Shown here: positions 52,162 to 58,903 of the stretch, piece after piece
Layout of the letters: the number at the start of each line of letters is the position of its first letter
Position numbering within the stretch: the first letter of the stretch is position 1
DNA from: Paractinoplanes pyxinae
GTDB lineage: Bacteria; Actinomycetota; Actinomycetes; Mycobacteriales; Micromonosporaceae
Reading direction: 5' to 3'
DNA: 64,000 nucleotides
NCBI RefSeq assembly: GCF_026626335.1
Contig: NZ_JAPNTZ010000011.1
Location: 1-64,000 of the forward strand
Translations under genes and position numbers: made by a program
The notes under the pieces: generated by a model
Told to the model about the DNA's origin: nothing
Databases searched by the model: none
The model's input: the letters and a program-made list of their open reading frames with translations, nothing else

Positions 52162-52486
52162 CGAGACATTGGCGCAGCGGCTGCGCGACAAGCTGACCGA
52201 TCCGGCCGTCACCGAACGCAAGATGTTCGGCGGGCTGGCGTTCTTCACGAACGGCAACATGACGGTGGGCGTCTCGCGCGACGAGCTCATCGTGCGCCTC
52301 GGGCCCGAAGGCGTGGCGGCGGCGCTGACTCGCGAGGGCGTGCGGCCCTTCGAGTCGGGTGGGCGCTCGATGCGCGGCTGGGTGCTGGTGGCCGGCGATC
52401 GGCTCGACGACCCGGAGCTCGATCGGTGGCTGGCCGAGGCGTACGACCATGTGGCGTCGCTGCCGCCGAAGGCCGCTCGGCGGTAG
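52151..52486 (+). CDS. TfoX N-terminal-domain protein
   Basis: A 111-aa protein of the TfoX/Sxy N-terminal family. TERKMFGGLAFFTNGNMTVGV is the conserved strand region, followed by DELIVRLG and RSMRGWVLV. The TfoX name comes from competence regulators of gamma-proteobacteria, but single-domain actinobacterial proteins have no shown role in competence. GGAGG at 52139-52143 is seven bases from the ATG at 52151, which decides for that start over the ATG at 52145. Its start overlaps allantoicase by 11 bp, so it is the last gene of that operon. Confidence 0.8.
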   Translation: MAYDETLAQRLRDKLTDPAVTERKMFGGLAFFTNGNMTVGVSRDELIVRLGPEGVAAALTREGVRPFESGGRSMRGWVLVAGDRLDDPELDRWLAEAYDHVASLPPKAARR

Positions 52487-52513
52487 GCCCGTCGCGGACG
52501 CTCGCGGAAGGGG

Positions 52514-52726
52514 TCAGCTTCTCGCGGCGGCGGCGCGGCGCTTGACGAGGTAGGGGCGGGCGAACAGGTAGGCGCCCGAGAAGAACAGGAGGGCGAGGGG
52601 CAGCAGCGGGGTGTAAGAGACCCACAGGATCGGTTCGTCCCGGGCCAGTGCGACCACGGTGGCGAGCACGGTCACGGTGAAGGCGACGGCCACCCAGCGG
52701 TGGAACTGCCGGATCCACTTGTTCAT
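52514..52726 (-). CDS. Small two-helix membrane protein
   Basis: A 70-aa protein: a basic N-terminus (NKWIRQFHRW), helix one (VAVAFTVTVLATVVALA), a short polar turn (RDEPILW), helix two (YTPLLPLALLFFSGAYLF) and a basic tail (LVKRRAAAARS). The ATG at 52726 follows AAGGGG. The pattern F-H-R-W-V-A before the first helix is common in small integral membrane proteins of unknown function. Nothing in the neighbourhood points to a role. Confidence 0.75.
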   Translation of the reverse strand: MNKWIRQFHRWVAVAFTVTVLATVVALARDEPILWVSYTPLLPLALLFFSGAYLFARPYLVKRRAAAARS

Positions 52727-52863
52727 CGGAGAACCCCTTCTCGGTGCGATGTCTGTGCAGGTCACGCTAGGGGAGAGGGGTGGGGCGGCGCTTCTCGATT
52801 CCTGATCGAACCGGGGGCGTTGCGGTGGGGGTGGCCGGCGTTCCAGGATCGGGTGTGGCTTGG

Positions 52864-53661
52864 ATGACGTCGGGCGATGTGCGCGAGTTTCTGGTCGCTG
52901 CCGGTGACTTCCTCGCTGCCGATCCGGTTGCCCACACGCTTCTGCTGACCGAAGCCGCCTACCTCGACGCGGCGGCGGGCGCTGAGCTTGATGACGGCTG
53001 CGCGTTCGGGTGGTGGGTTGATGAAGCCGGTGCGGTTGCGGGTGCGTTTCTGCGGGCGCCGCGGCATCCGCCGGTGCTGACGCCCGTACCGGCCGAGGCT
53101 TTGCCGTCCTTGGTTGGCGTGCTTGGTGAGATGGACGCTCTCGGGGTGGATGGGCGGGATGTCGAGAGGGTCGCTTCGGTCTGGCTTGATCGAACTGGGG
53201 TGGTGCTGGTCGAGCGATTTCGGGTCGCTCTGTGCCGGTTGGTCACGCCGCAGTGGGGCGGTAACGAAAGCGGTGTGGAGTTCCGGCGGGCTACTGTGGA
53301 CGATCGCGAGCTGCTGGTGGGGTGGTTTCACGAGCTGATGGCGGCCAACCCGGGTGATCCCAGCGATCTCGGGTACGTGATCGACGATCCGCTTCGCTAT
53401 GGCGGGTTGACGTTGTGGGAAGTCGGCGGGCGGCCGGTGGCGATGTGTGGTCGTAGCCGGGTTGTGGCCGGGATGACTCGGGTCAGCGCGGCCTATGCGC
53501 CCGATGGGCGTACCGACGCAGTTTTTGCCGCTGCCTGTGCGGAAGCTTCGCAGGTTGCTGAGCACGTGCTGGTGCTGACCACCGATGTGGCGGCTCATCG
53601 GGCGCTCGGCTTCGAGGTCGTGCTCGACCGCGTCACCCTCGAACCTCGGGCGGTTGTATGA
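52864..53661 (+). CDS. GNAT-like acetyltransferase with unusual base composition
   Basis: A 265-aa protein with an N-terminal domain (VAAGDFLAADPVAHTLLLTEAAY) and a C-terminal GNAT-like domain: GVEFRRATVDDRELLVGWFHELM, then GGRPVAMCGRSRVVAGMTRVSAAYAP and AAHRALGFEVV. The acetyl-CoA loop, usually R/Q-x-x-G-x-G/A, reads DGRTDAV, so cofactor binding may be weakened. The ATG at 52864 is chosen because family proteins start near this point; the frame is open upstream. Codon use differs from its neighbours, with many third-position T and A (GTT, GCT, GGT, CTT). That suggests recent arrival or weak selection. Confidence 0.7.
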   Translation: MTSGDVREFLVAAGDFLAADPVAHTLLLTEAAYLDAAAGAELDDGCAFGWWVDEAGAVAGAFLRAPRHPPVLTPVPAEALPSLVGVLGEMDALGVDGRDVERVASVWLDRTGVVLVERFRVALCRLVTPQWGGNESGVEFRRATVDDRELLVGWFHELMAANPGDPSDLGYVIDDPLRYGGLTLWEVGGRPVAMCGRSRVVAGMTRVSAAYAPDGRTDAVFAAACAEASQVAEHVLVLTTDVAAHRALGFEVVLDRVTLEPRAVV

Positions 53662-53689
53662 GGGGCCCGATGGGCGGCACGCTGAGTGG

Positions 53690-55432
53690 ATGGATCAACC
53701 GATCAATCTGACGGCCGCGCTGGGCAGCTTCGACGAGGTTTACAGCCCGCGCATCGTGACCCGGATGAACGACTACGACGTGCGGATCGCGCATGTGCGC
53801 GGCGAGCATGTCTGGCACGTGCACGAGGACACCGACGAGTTCTTCCTCGTGCTGGACGGGCAGATCGAGATCGCGATGCGGGATCGCTCAGTCACCCTCA
53901 ACGTGGGGGACGTTTTCGTGGTGCCCAATGGCGTCGAGCACAAGCCGTCGTCGACGGGCGGGTCGATCCTCATGTTCGAGCCGTCGGGCATCCTCTCCAC
54001 CGGCGACCGGCACGAGGGGGAGATCCCGGATCACGTGCACAGCACCACCGGGCAGAGCTCACGCCGCCGGCGCCACCCGCGACGCCCACTGCCTAGCCTC
54101 GTCGGCGGGCAGAATGCGGTTGAGCACCACCTCGGGCCGCATCAGCGGGTAGGCGCGGCCGAGGTTCCAACTTCGGTCGTACGGCGGTGGGTCGAGCACG
54201 ATCACTCGGTGATCACCCAGCAGCGGGATGTCGGCCAGGCGGCCCTCGTTCCAGATGGTCTCGCCGGTCGCGTCGGCCAGATAGAACCGCCCGATGATGC
54301 CACCGGCCGGCATCAGCTCGCCGTCGGTGGCGGCCGCGACCCAGGCCGGCTCCGGCGGGGTGCCCGGCAGCAGTCCGCGGGACTCGTCGCCGATCAGCGT
54401 CGCGGCCAGCAGCGTGTGCAGCTGGAAGATGTCGCTGACCCCGCTCACCGTCAGGTCGTAGGCCCGGCTGGTCGGCCGGTGCAGCACCAGCAGCGGCTCG
54501 TCGTCGAGCACCTCGAGCAGCCCGAACAGCCAGCCCGCGTCCTCGAGGTGAGTGGTCATCGCGGCGGCCGCGGCGGTCAGCCGGTCGCGGGCGGGCAGCG
54601 CCTGGCGGGCGGCCTTCTGCTGCAGCGGCAGCAGCAGGCTGGGGATCCAGTCGTTGACCGTGAACCAGGCCTGCGCGATCTCACCCGCCTCCTCCACGCT
54701 GAGCCCGGCCTGCGGCGCCGCCCGGACCAGGCGTTCGCGCAGCTCACGGTATTCGTCGGCCGACGTCGGCGCGGTCACCGGGCCGCCCAGCTTCTCGGAC
54801 AGCACGCCGAACTGGGCGGCCAGCTCGAGCCCGGCGGCCACCCGCTCGACCAGCACCGGCAGCACCGGCAGCGGGTCGGCGCCCTGCTCGATCAGACCCG
54901 CCACCAGCGTGGCCAGCAGCCCGCCATTGCCCAGCGCGACCTCTTCCAGCGCGGGGATCAGCGGCGGCAGCGCCTCGCTCAGCTCGGCCTGATCGGCCTG
55001 CGGCAGACGGTCCACAATGGCGCGATAGGTCTTGGTCGAGGCCTTGGTGTCGAGCCGGATCACGGCATCGGCCAGGCCGGCGCAGAGCTCGGGCAGGGCG
55101 GTGGCGGAACGTCCGAACATCCGCGCATCGTAGTTGGGCCTGCCCAGCCGGCACCAGGCCCGCCGGTTCGGGACGGCCGGGTCGCCGAAATTCGCGCGAT
55201 TGATCGGCCGCACTCCGTTACCTTTGGCGTTCGTGGCGAGAACAGTGACTTTGGTACTGGTCGATCCGTCCGGCCGGCTGCTCGGCGAGACCGAGCCGTT
55301 CGAACCGGCCGTCCCCTGGTGGCAAGATGTCGCCGGCTTCGGCCCCGGCCTGCAGGTGCTACGCCTGCTGCACAGCGACAAGCCCGCCCCACCCGGCGGC
55401 CACGTCACCTATCTCGCCGAACTCACCGATGA
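53690..55432 (+). CDS. Cupin-domain protein whose frame lacks a stop at the expected end
   Basis: The first 123 codons (53690-54058) encode a complete single cupin: VWHVHEDTDEFFLVLDGQIEI is motif 1, with two His and a Glu, and VGDVFVVPNGVEHKPSST motif 2 with the third His. Such cupins usually end near the STTG segment seen at 54040-54050. Here no stop occurs. The frame runs on to 55430-55432, giving 580 codons, of which the last 457 are low-complexity and lie antisense to the gene at 54059-55120. Codon 124 (TCA, 54059-54061) is the exact complement of that gene's TGA stop, so the two frames are codon-aligned. The domain is sure; the true 3' end is not. A lost stop, readthrough or a sequence error could explain it. 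Confidence 0.45.
   Translation: MDQPINLTAALGSFDEVYSPRIVTRMNDYDVRIAHVRGEHVWHVHEDTDEFFLVLDGQIEIAMRDRSVTLNVGDVFVVPNGVEHKPSSTGGSILMFEPSGILSTGDRHEGEIPDHVHSTTGQSSRRRRHPRRPLPSLVGGQNAVEHHLGPHQRVGAAEVPTSVVRRWVEHDHSVITQQRDVGQAALVPDGLAGRVGQIEPPDDATGRHQLAVGGGRDPGRLRRGARQQSAGLVADQRRGQQRVQLEDVADPAHRQVVGPAGRPVQHQQRLVVEHLEQPEQPARVLEVSGHRGGRGGQPVAGGQRLAGGLLLQRQQQAGDPVVDREPGLRDLTRLLHAEPGLRRRPDQAFAQLTVFVGRRRRGHRAAQLLGQHAELGGQLEPGGHPLDQHRQHRQRVGALLDQTRHQRGQQPAIAQRDLFQRGDQRRQRLAQLGLIGLRQTVHNGAIGLGRGLGVEPDHGIGQAGAELGQGGGGTSEHPRIVVGPAQPAPGPPVRDGRVAEIRAIDRPHSVTFGVRGENSDFGTGRSVRPAARRDRAVRTGRPLVARCRRLRPRPAGATPAAQRQARPTRRPRHLSRRTHR
54059..55120 (-). CDS. Conserved hypothetical protein
   Basis: A 353-aa soluble protein I cannot assign. 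The N-terminal half is helical (LPELCAGLADAVIRLDTKAS; PALEEVALGNGGLLATLVAGLIEQ; VERVAAGLELAAQFGVL). The C-terminal half has strand-rich parts (RAYDLTVSGVSDIFQLHTLLA; GGIIGRFYLADATGETIWNEG; DHRVIVLDPPPYDRSWNLGRAYP). No catalytic motif is visible. The ATG at 55120 is supported by TACGAT exactly six bases upstream on this strand. The coding potential is good: regular GC-rich third positions and a full open frame. It is convergent with the cupin gene and divergent from the APH-fold gene. Confidence 0.7.
   Translation of the reverse strand: MFGRSATALPELCAGLADAVIRLDTKASTKTYRAIVDRLPQADQAELSEALPPLIPALEEVALGNGGLLATLVAGLIEQGADPLPVLPVLVERVAAGLELAAQFGVLSEKLGGPVTAPTSADEYRELRERLVRAAPQAGLSVEEAGEIAQAWFTVNDWIPSLLLPLQQKAARQALPARDRLTAAAAAMTTHLEDAGWLFGLLEVLDDEPLLVLHRPTSRAYDLTVSGVSDIFQLHTLLAATLIGDESRGLLPGTPPEPAWVAAATDGELMPAGGIIGRFYLADATGETIWNEGRLADIPLLGDHRVIVLDPPPYDRSWNLGRAYPLMRPEVVLNRILPADEARQWASRVAPAA
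55121..55132 (-). promoter_or_regulatory. Leaderless -10 element
   Basis: On the minus strand TACGAT (55132-55127), six bases, then the ATG at 55120. The rest of the 112-bp divergent gap shows TACCTT (55219-55224) eight bases before the plus-strand GTG at 55233. Confidence 0.55.
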
Positions 55433-56684
55433 AGCCGCAAATATCCGAAAAATCGGGCGGTCGGGTGCGCTGAGCGGTGATGTCGCGCCGCTTGCGACGT
55501 ACGACCAACGCCCGCCCGCGCCAAGCTCGGTGAACCCTCCGAACGCCGATCCGACCCGAAGCGCGGGCGAGCAGCATTCTGAACGTGTCCCGAGCGTCAA
55601 TCCCGCCCGAAGCGCCGGCGAGCCGCATTCGGAACAATCTCCGAACGCCGAAACCGTGCGGGGTGCGACCGAGCCCACCGCAAGCGCCGGGGAGGTTGGA
55701 GGCGCGGGCGAGCCGCGCGGAGGCCGCGTTTGGAGTGCCGAAAGTCTGCGCGCGCCGCATTCGAAGCGGGCTGCCTACGCTGAGATCGGCGGGCCTACCG
55801 CGACGATCGAGTGGGCCACCGGCATTCTTCCCGGCACGACCGCGTACCAGTGCCGCACCTGGAATCTGTCGGCCATCTGGCGGCTCGACGACGAACGCGG
55901 CCAGCCAGTGGCCTGGGTCAAGCAGGTGCCGCGGTTCTTCGGGCATGAGCCGTCCATGTTGCGCCTGGTCGACAGCGTCGCGCCGGGGCTGGTTCCGCAG
56001 CTGATCGCTGAGGGGGACCACGGCCGCATGTTGCTGGCTCACGCTCCCGGTGAGGATCGCTACGGCGCCGGGGCCGATCTGTGCGCGACGATTGCCGCGG
56101 CCTTCCACCCGATTCAGGCCCATTTCGCCGTTGATCCGGCGCCGCTCAAAGACATTCCCGACGCCCGGTTCGCGAAGACCCTCGATGCGTACGTCCGCAT
56201 TGCTGAGCCGCACTTCGACAGCATGCCGGGACTGCGCGAGTTCATCGACGACCTGCCGCGGCGGTTCGCCGACATCGCCGAGTGCGGGCTGCCCGACACG
56301 CTCGTGCACGGCGACCTGCATCCGGGCAACGTGCGCACCGACGACGCCGGGCGGCTGACGATCATGGACTGGGGTGACTGCGTTCTCGGGCATCCGGCGC
56401 TGGACATCCTGCGTCTTACCGGTGCTTCCGCCGACGGGGGCGAGCGGGGCGAAGGCGTGCCCGGCCGTGCCCGGCTGCTCGCCGAGTGGGCCGACCGGTG
56501 GCGCGAGACGGTACCCGGTTCCGACCCGGTGCGAGCGGTCGAGCTGATGCGCCCGATGGCCGATCTGCGGGGCGCCCTCATCTACTCCGAGTTCCTCGGC
56601 AACATCGAGCCCACCGAGTGGCCCTACCACGCCGACGACGTCCCCGCGGGCCTGGCCGCCGCCGTAGCCGCCGCCCGCCGATGA
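55233..56684 (+). CDS. Aminoglycoside-phosphotransferase-fold (APH) protein with N-terminal domain
   Basis: A 483-aa protein in three parts. Residues 1-75 (VTLVLVDPSGRLLGETEPFEP; PWWQDVAGFG; LQVLRLLHSD) form a small alpha/beta domain reminiscent of Nudix proteins but without a Nudix box. Residues about 90-185 are low-complexity with repeats rich in RSAGE and HSE. The rest is an APH kinase fold: VAWVKQVPRFFGHEP, then TLVHGDLHPGNVRTDD with the catalytic Asp (Brenner motif), and TIMDWGDCVLGHPALDILR with the metal Asp. It may phosphorylate a small molecule; the acceptor is unknown. The GTG at 55233 is used; the N-terminal domain begins there. Confidence 0.75.
   Translation: MARTVTLVLVDPSGRLLGETEPFEPAVPWWQDVAGFGPGLQVLRLLHSDKPAPPGGHVTYLAELTDEAANIRKIGRSGALSGDVAPLATYDQRPPAPSSVNPPNADPTRSAGEQHSERVPSVNPARSAGEPHSEQSPNAETVRGATEPTASAGEVGGAGEPRGGRVWSAESLRAPHSKRAAYAEIGGPTATIEWATGILPGTTAYQCRTWNLSAIWRLDDERGQPVAWVKQVPRFFGHEPSMLRLVDSVAPGLVPQLIAEGDHGRMLLAHAPGEDRYGAGADLCATIAAAFHPIQAHFAVDPAPLKDIPDARFAKTLDAYVRIAEPHFDSMPGLREFIDDLPRRFADIAECGLPDTLVHGDLHPGNVRTDDAGRLTIMDWGDCVLGHPALDILRLTGASADGGERGEGVPGRARLLAEWADRWRETVPGSDPVRAVELMRPMADLRGALIYSEFLGNIEPTEWPYHADDVPAGLAAAVAAARR
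55530..55700 (+). repeat. Low-complexity insertion with 51-bp repeats inside the APH-fold gene
   Basis: CCCGAAGCG begins similar units at 55555 and 55606, 51 bp apart, and further decayed copies flank them. They encode RSAGEQHSE and RSAGEPHSE. The period is a multiple of three, so the frame is kept. Confidence 0.8.
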
Positions 56685-56767
56685 GAACGTCGCCGCAGGG
56701 AGCCCGGACATGAGAACGGCGCAGCAGGAAGCCCGGTTATGAGGACTCCGCTGCAGGGTGGGTTGCC
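56681..56767 (+). repeat. Triplicated 29-bp start-site repeat
   Basis: Units begin at 56681, 56710 and 56739, each with ATGAGAAC or ATGAGGAC, and the first two end in an AGCCCGG segment preceded by GCAGG. Because 29 is not a multiple of three, the three ATGs lie in three different frames. The first overlaps the APH-fold stop (ATGA); the third opens the DUF3800-like gene. Confidence 0.9.
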
Positions 56768-57815
56768 GCCGGTTGAGGCGGTCGCCGGCCCTGTGGTGGA
56801 GATCGCATGCGACGAGTCCGGCTTTTCGGGCACCAACCTGCTCGATCCGGCCACCCCGCTGATCACGCACGCCAGCGTCGACCTGACCGTGGACGAGGCG
56901 GCCGACTTGATCAGCGCGCTTCGGTCCAGCTCTCACGAGTTGAAGTCCGGACCCTTTCTGCGGGGCCCGCGCGCGGCCGAGGCGCTTCAGCTGTTTCTGA
57001 CCGCACTCTGCGGCCGGGCGCTCGTTCACCTCGTCGACAAGAAGTTTTTTCTGGCCACCCGCATCGTTGACCTGTTGCTGGCCGAGCCCTCGTACGCCGC
57101 CGGCACCCGGCTCACCCAGGGTCAGCGGCCCGCTGCGCTCGCGCTGCTGCGGAAGGGAAGCGTGTCGGTCGCCCTGCTCGCCGCGTTCGCCGACCTGGTG
57201 CGCCCCAAGCGGCGGCAGCCCGCGGGCCAAGCCGTTGACCGATTTGTCCGATCCTGGGAGGCGGTCGCCGGAGCAGCGGCCGGAGCAGGACCAAGAGCAG
57301 GGGCCGGAGCAGCGTCCGGATCAGGCGACGGAGGGGGGCTAAGGCGAGGAGTAGGGCCAGGAGCAGCGTCCGGATCAGGCGACGGAGCGGGGCCAAGAGC
57401 AGTAGCAGGGCCAGGAGCAGGATCCGAAGCCGGTCTCGACGGCCTCGACCCGCGGCGGGTCCGTGACCTGGTGAGCCGGCTTGACGACGACGACCGCTCG
57501 ATTCCGCCGCCCCTTGAACCCCTCCTGCCCGCCCTGGCTGAGACGATCCTGTTCTGGAATGACGGCGGCCGTCGGCGGGTGCTGGTCACGCACGACGAGC
57601 AGAGCGCCCTCACGGCCGACCGCCTCGCCCGGCTGCGGGACGCGCTCGCCGTCGACGGAGTGTCACCGTTGGCCGGCCTCACGATGGTCGACTCCCGCGA
57701 CGACCCAAGGGTTCAGCTGGCCGACCTGCTGGCCGGGGTGGCCCGCCGCTCGCCGGAGAGTGACGGTCTGCGTCCCCTGATCTCCCCGACCTCCCTGCTG
57801 CCCGCTCTATGGTGA
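56739..57815 (+). CDS. DUF3800-like protein (RNase H-like fold) with repeat insertion
   Basis: A 358-aa protein. VEIACDESGFSGTNLLDP near the N-terminus carries the D-E-S-G motif of DUF3800. The C-terminal MVDSRDDPRVQLADLLAGVARR carries its Q-L-A-D-L-x-A-G motif, and HELKSGPFLRG and RVLVTHDEQSALT lie between. DUF3800 proteins are predicted nuclease-like enzymes, sometimes linked with defence; no partner is seen here. A Gly/Ala/Ser-rich repeat (about residues 177-229) splits the domain. The ATG at 56739 is the third of three repeated start sites. The stop overlaps the start region of the PCMT gene. Confidence 0.65.
   Translation: MRTPLQGGLPPVEAVAGPVVEIACDESGFSGTNLLDPATPLITHASVDLTVDEAADLISALRSSSHELKSGPFLRGPRAAEALQLFLTALCGRALVHLVDKKFFLATRIVDLLLAEPSYAAGTRLTQGQRPAALALLRKGSVSVALLAAFADLVRPKRRQPAGQAVDRFVRSWEAVAGAAAGAGPRAGAGAASGSGDGGGLRRGVGPGAASGSGDGAGPRAVAGPGAGSEAGLDGLDPRRVRDLVSRLDDDDRSIPPPLEPLLPALAETILFWNDGGRRRVLVTHDEQSALTADRLARLRDALAVDGVSPLAGLTMVDSRDDPRVQLADLLAGVARRSPESDGLRPLISPTSLLPALW
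57266..57425 (+). repeat. 54-bp in-frame repeat inside the DUF3800-like gene
   Basis: A segment beginning GGAGCAGCGTCCGGATCAGG occurs at 57306 and again at 57360, 54 bp apart, within a run of GGAGCAG- and GGGCCAG-type units. It encodes GAASGSGDG repeats and keeps the reading frame. Confidence 0.9.
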
Positions 57816-58903
57816 GACAGATGGGCCCACGGGAGGCGTTTCTCGACCGGATCCGGCGTGGGGGAGTGGCCCTCTCGCCGCCGCTGGCCGCCGCCTTCGC
57901 CGAGGTGCCGCGCGAGGTTTTCGTCCCCGAGGGTTTCCAGCGGCGCGACGGCTCGTGGGCCGCTCCGGCCGACCCGGACTTCCTCGAGCTCGTGTACGAC
58001 GACGACGTGCTGGTGACCAAGGTGGACGGCCGCACGCCGGTGAGCTCGTCGAGCCAGCCGTCGCTGATGGCGTTGATGATCGAGGCGCTGGACGTGCGGC
58101 CCGGTCAGACCGTTCTGGAGATCGGCACGGGCACCGGCTACAACGCGGCCCTGCTGACCCGGCTCGGCGCCACGGTGATCAGCGTGGACGTGCAGGAGGA
58201 CGTGGCCGAGCGGGCACGTTCGGCGCTGGCCCGGGCCGGCGTCGAGGGGGTGCGGGTCGTGCTCGGCGACGGCTATCAGGGCTTTCCCGGCGTACGAGTG
58301 GACAGAGTAATCGTCACGGTCGGTGTCGCCGGTGTGTCGCCGCGCTGGCTGGAGCAGTTGGACGACAAGGGTGTGATCGTGGCGCCGGTCGAGCACGCCG
58401 GCACGCACCCGGTGCTGCGGATCGGCCGGGACGAGCGGGCCCGCGTCATCAGCCCGTCCGGCTTCATGACCGCGGCCGGACCGTTGACCGCGGCCCATCC
58501 TTTCCCGGCGCCCGTTCCGCCTCGCACGATCAAGCCCCTCATCCCGTACGCCGAAAGCCGTTTCCACCCCGCGCTGGAGCCCCTGGCCTATCGCGATCTC
58601 TGGTACGCGGCCGGGGTGTGGCACCGGCGCGCCACCTACGCGGCCGTGCCCGGTCATGAGCAGAACTGCCTGATGCTGCTGGACGAGCAGCGTATCGGCG
58701 GCGCGGCCGTCCTGCCCGACGGCAGTGTGCTGGCCGGGGGCGACGAGGCCGGCCGTTACGCCGTCGAGGCGAGCGCGATCATCGACCGGTGGCTCGAGGC
58801 GGCCCGGCCCCCGATGCAGGCGTGGCGTCTGACTCTGGCGGCCGGCGGTGACCCGTACGCGCCAATTCTTTTGCCACGCACCTGGGAGCTCACCAGCGGT
58901 TAG
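57809..58903 (+). CDS. Protein-L-isoaspartate O-methyltransferase (PCMT)-family protein
   Basis: A 364-aa protein. RIRRGGVALSPPLAAAFAEVPREVFVPEGF and TPVSSSSQPSLMALMIEAL are the PCMT start. VLEIGTGTGYNAALLTRLGA is SAM motif I, VISVDVQEDVAERAR follows, and VDRVIVTVGVAGVSPRWLEQL is the post-II region. The catalytic core repairs isoaspartyl residues in aged proteins. The C-terminal 150 residues (HPALEPLAYRDLWYAAGVW and VEASAIIDRWLEAARPP) are extra and occur in actinobacterial PCMT homologues. They may steer the enzyme to another substrate. The ATG at 57809 overlaps the previous stop; an ATG at 57821 is seven bases after TATGGT and is the alternative start. Confidence 0.85.
   Translation: MVRQMGPREAFLDRIRRGGVALSPPLAAAFAEVPREVFVPEGFQRRDGSWAAPADPDFLELVYDDDVLVTKVDGRTPVSSSSQPSLMALMIEALDVRPGQTVLEIGTGTGYNAALLTRLGATVISVDVQEDVAERARSALARAGVEGVRVVLGDGYQGFPGVRVDRVIVTVGVAGVSPRWLEQLDDKGVIVAPVEHAGTHPVLRIGRDERARVISPSGFMTAAGPLTAAHPFPAPVPPRTIKPLIPYAESRFHPALEPLAYRDLWYAAGVWHRRATYAAVPGHEQNCLMLLDEQRIGGAAVLPDGSVLAGGDEAGRYAVEASAIIDRWLEAARPPMQAWRLTLAAGGDPYAPILLPRTWELTSG

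Noticed and set aside
52762..53598. Minus-strand frame opposite the GNAT gene at 52864
   Set aside because: Pro/His/Arg-rich with no domain; the plus strand shows GNAT-like strands.
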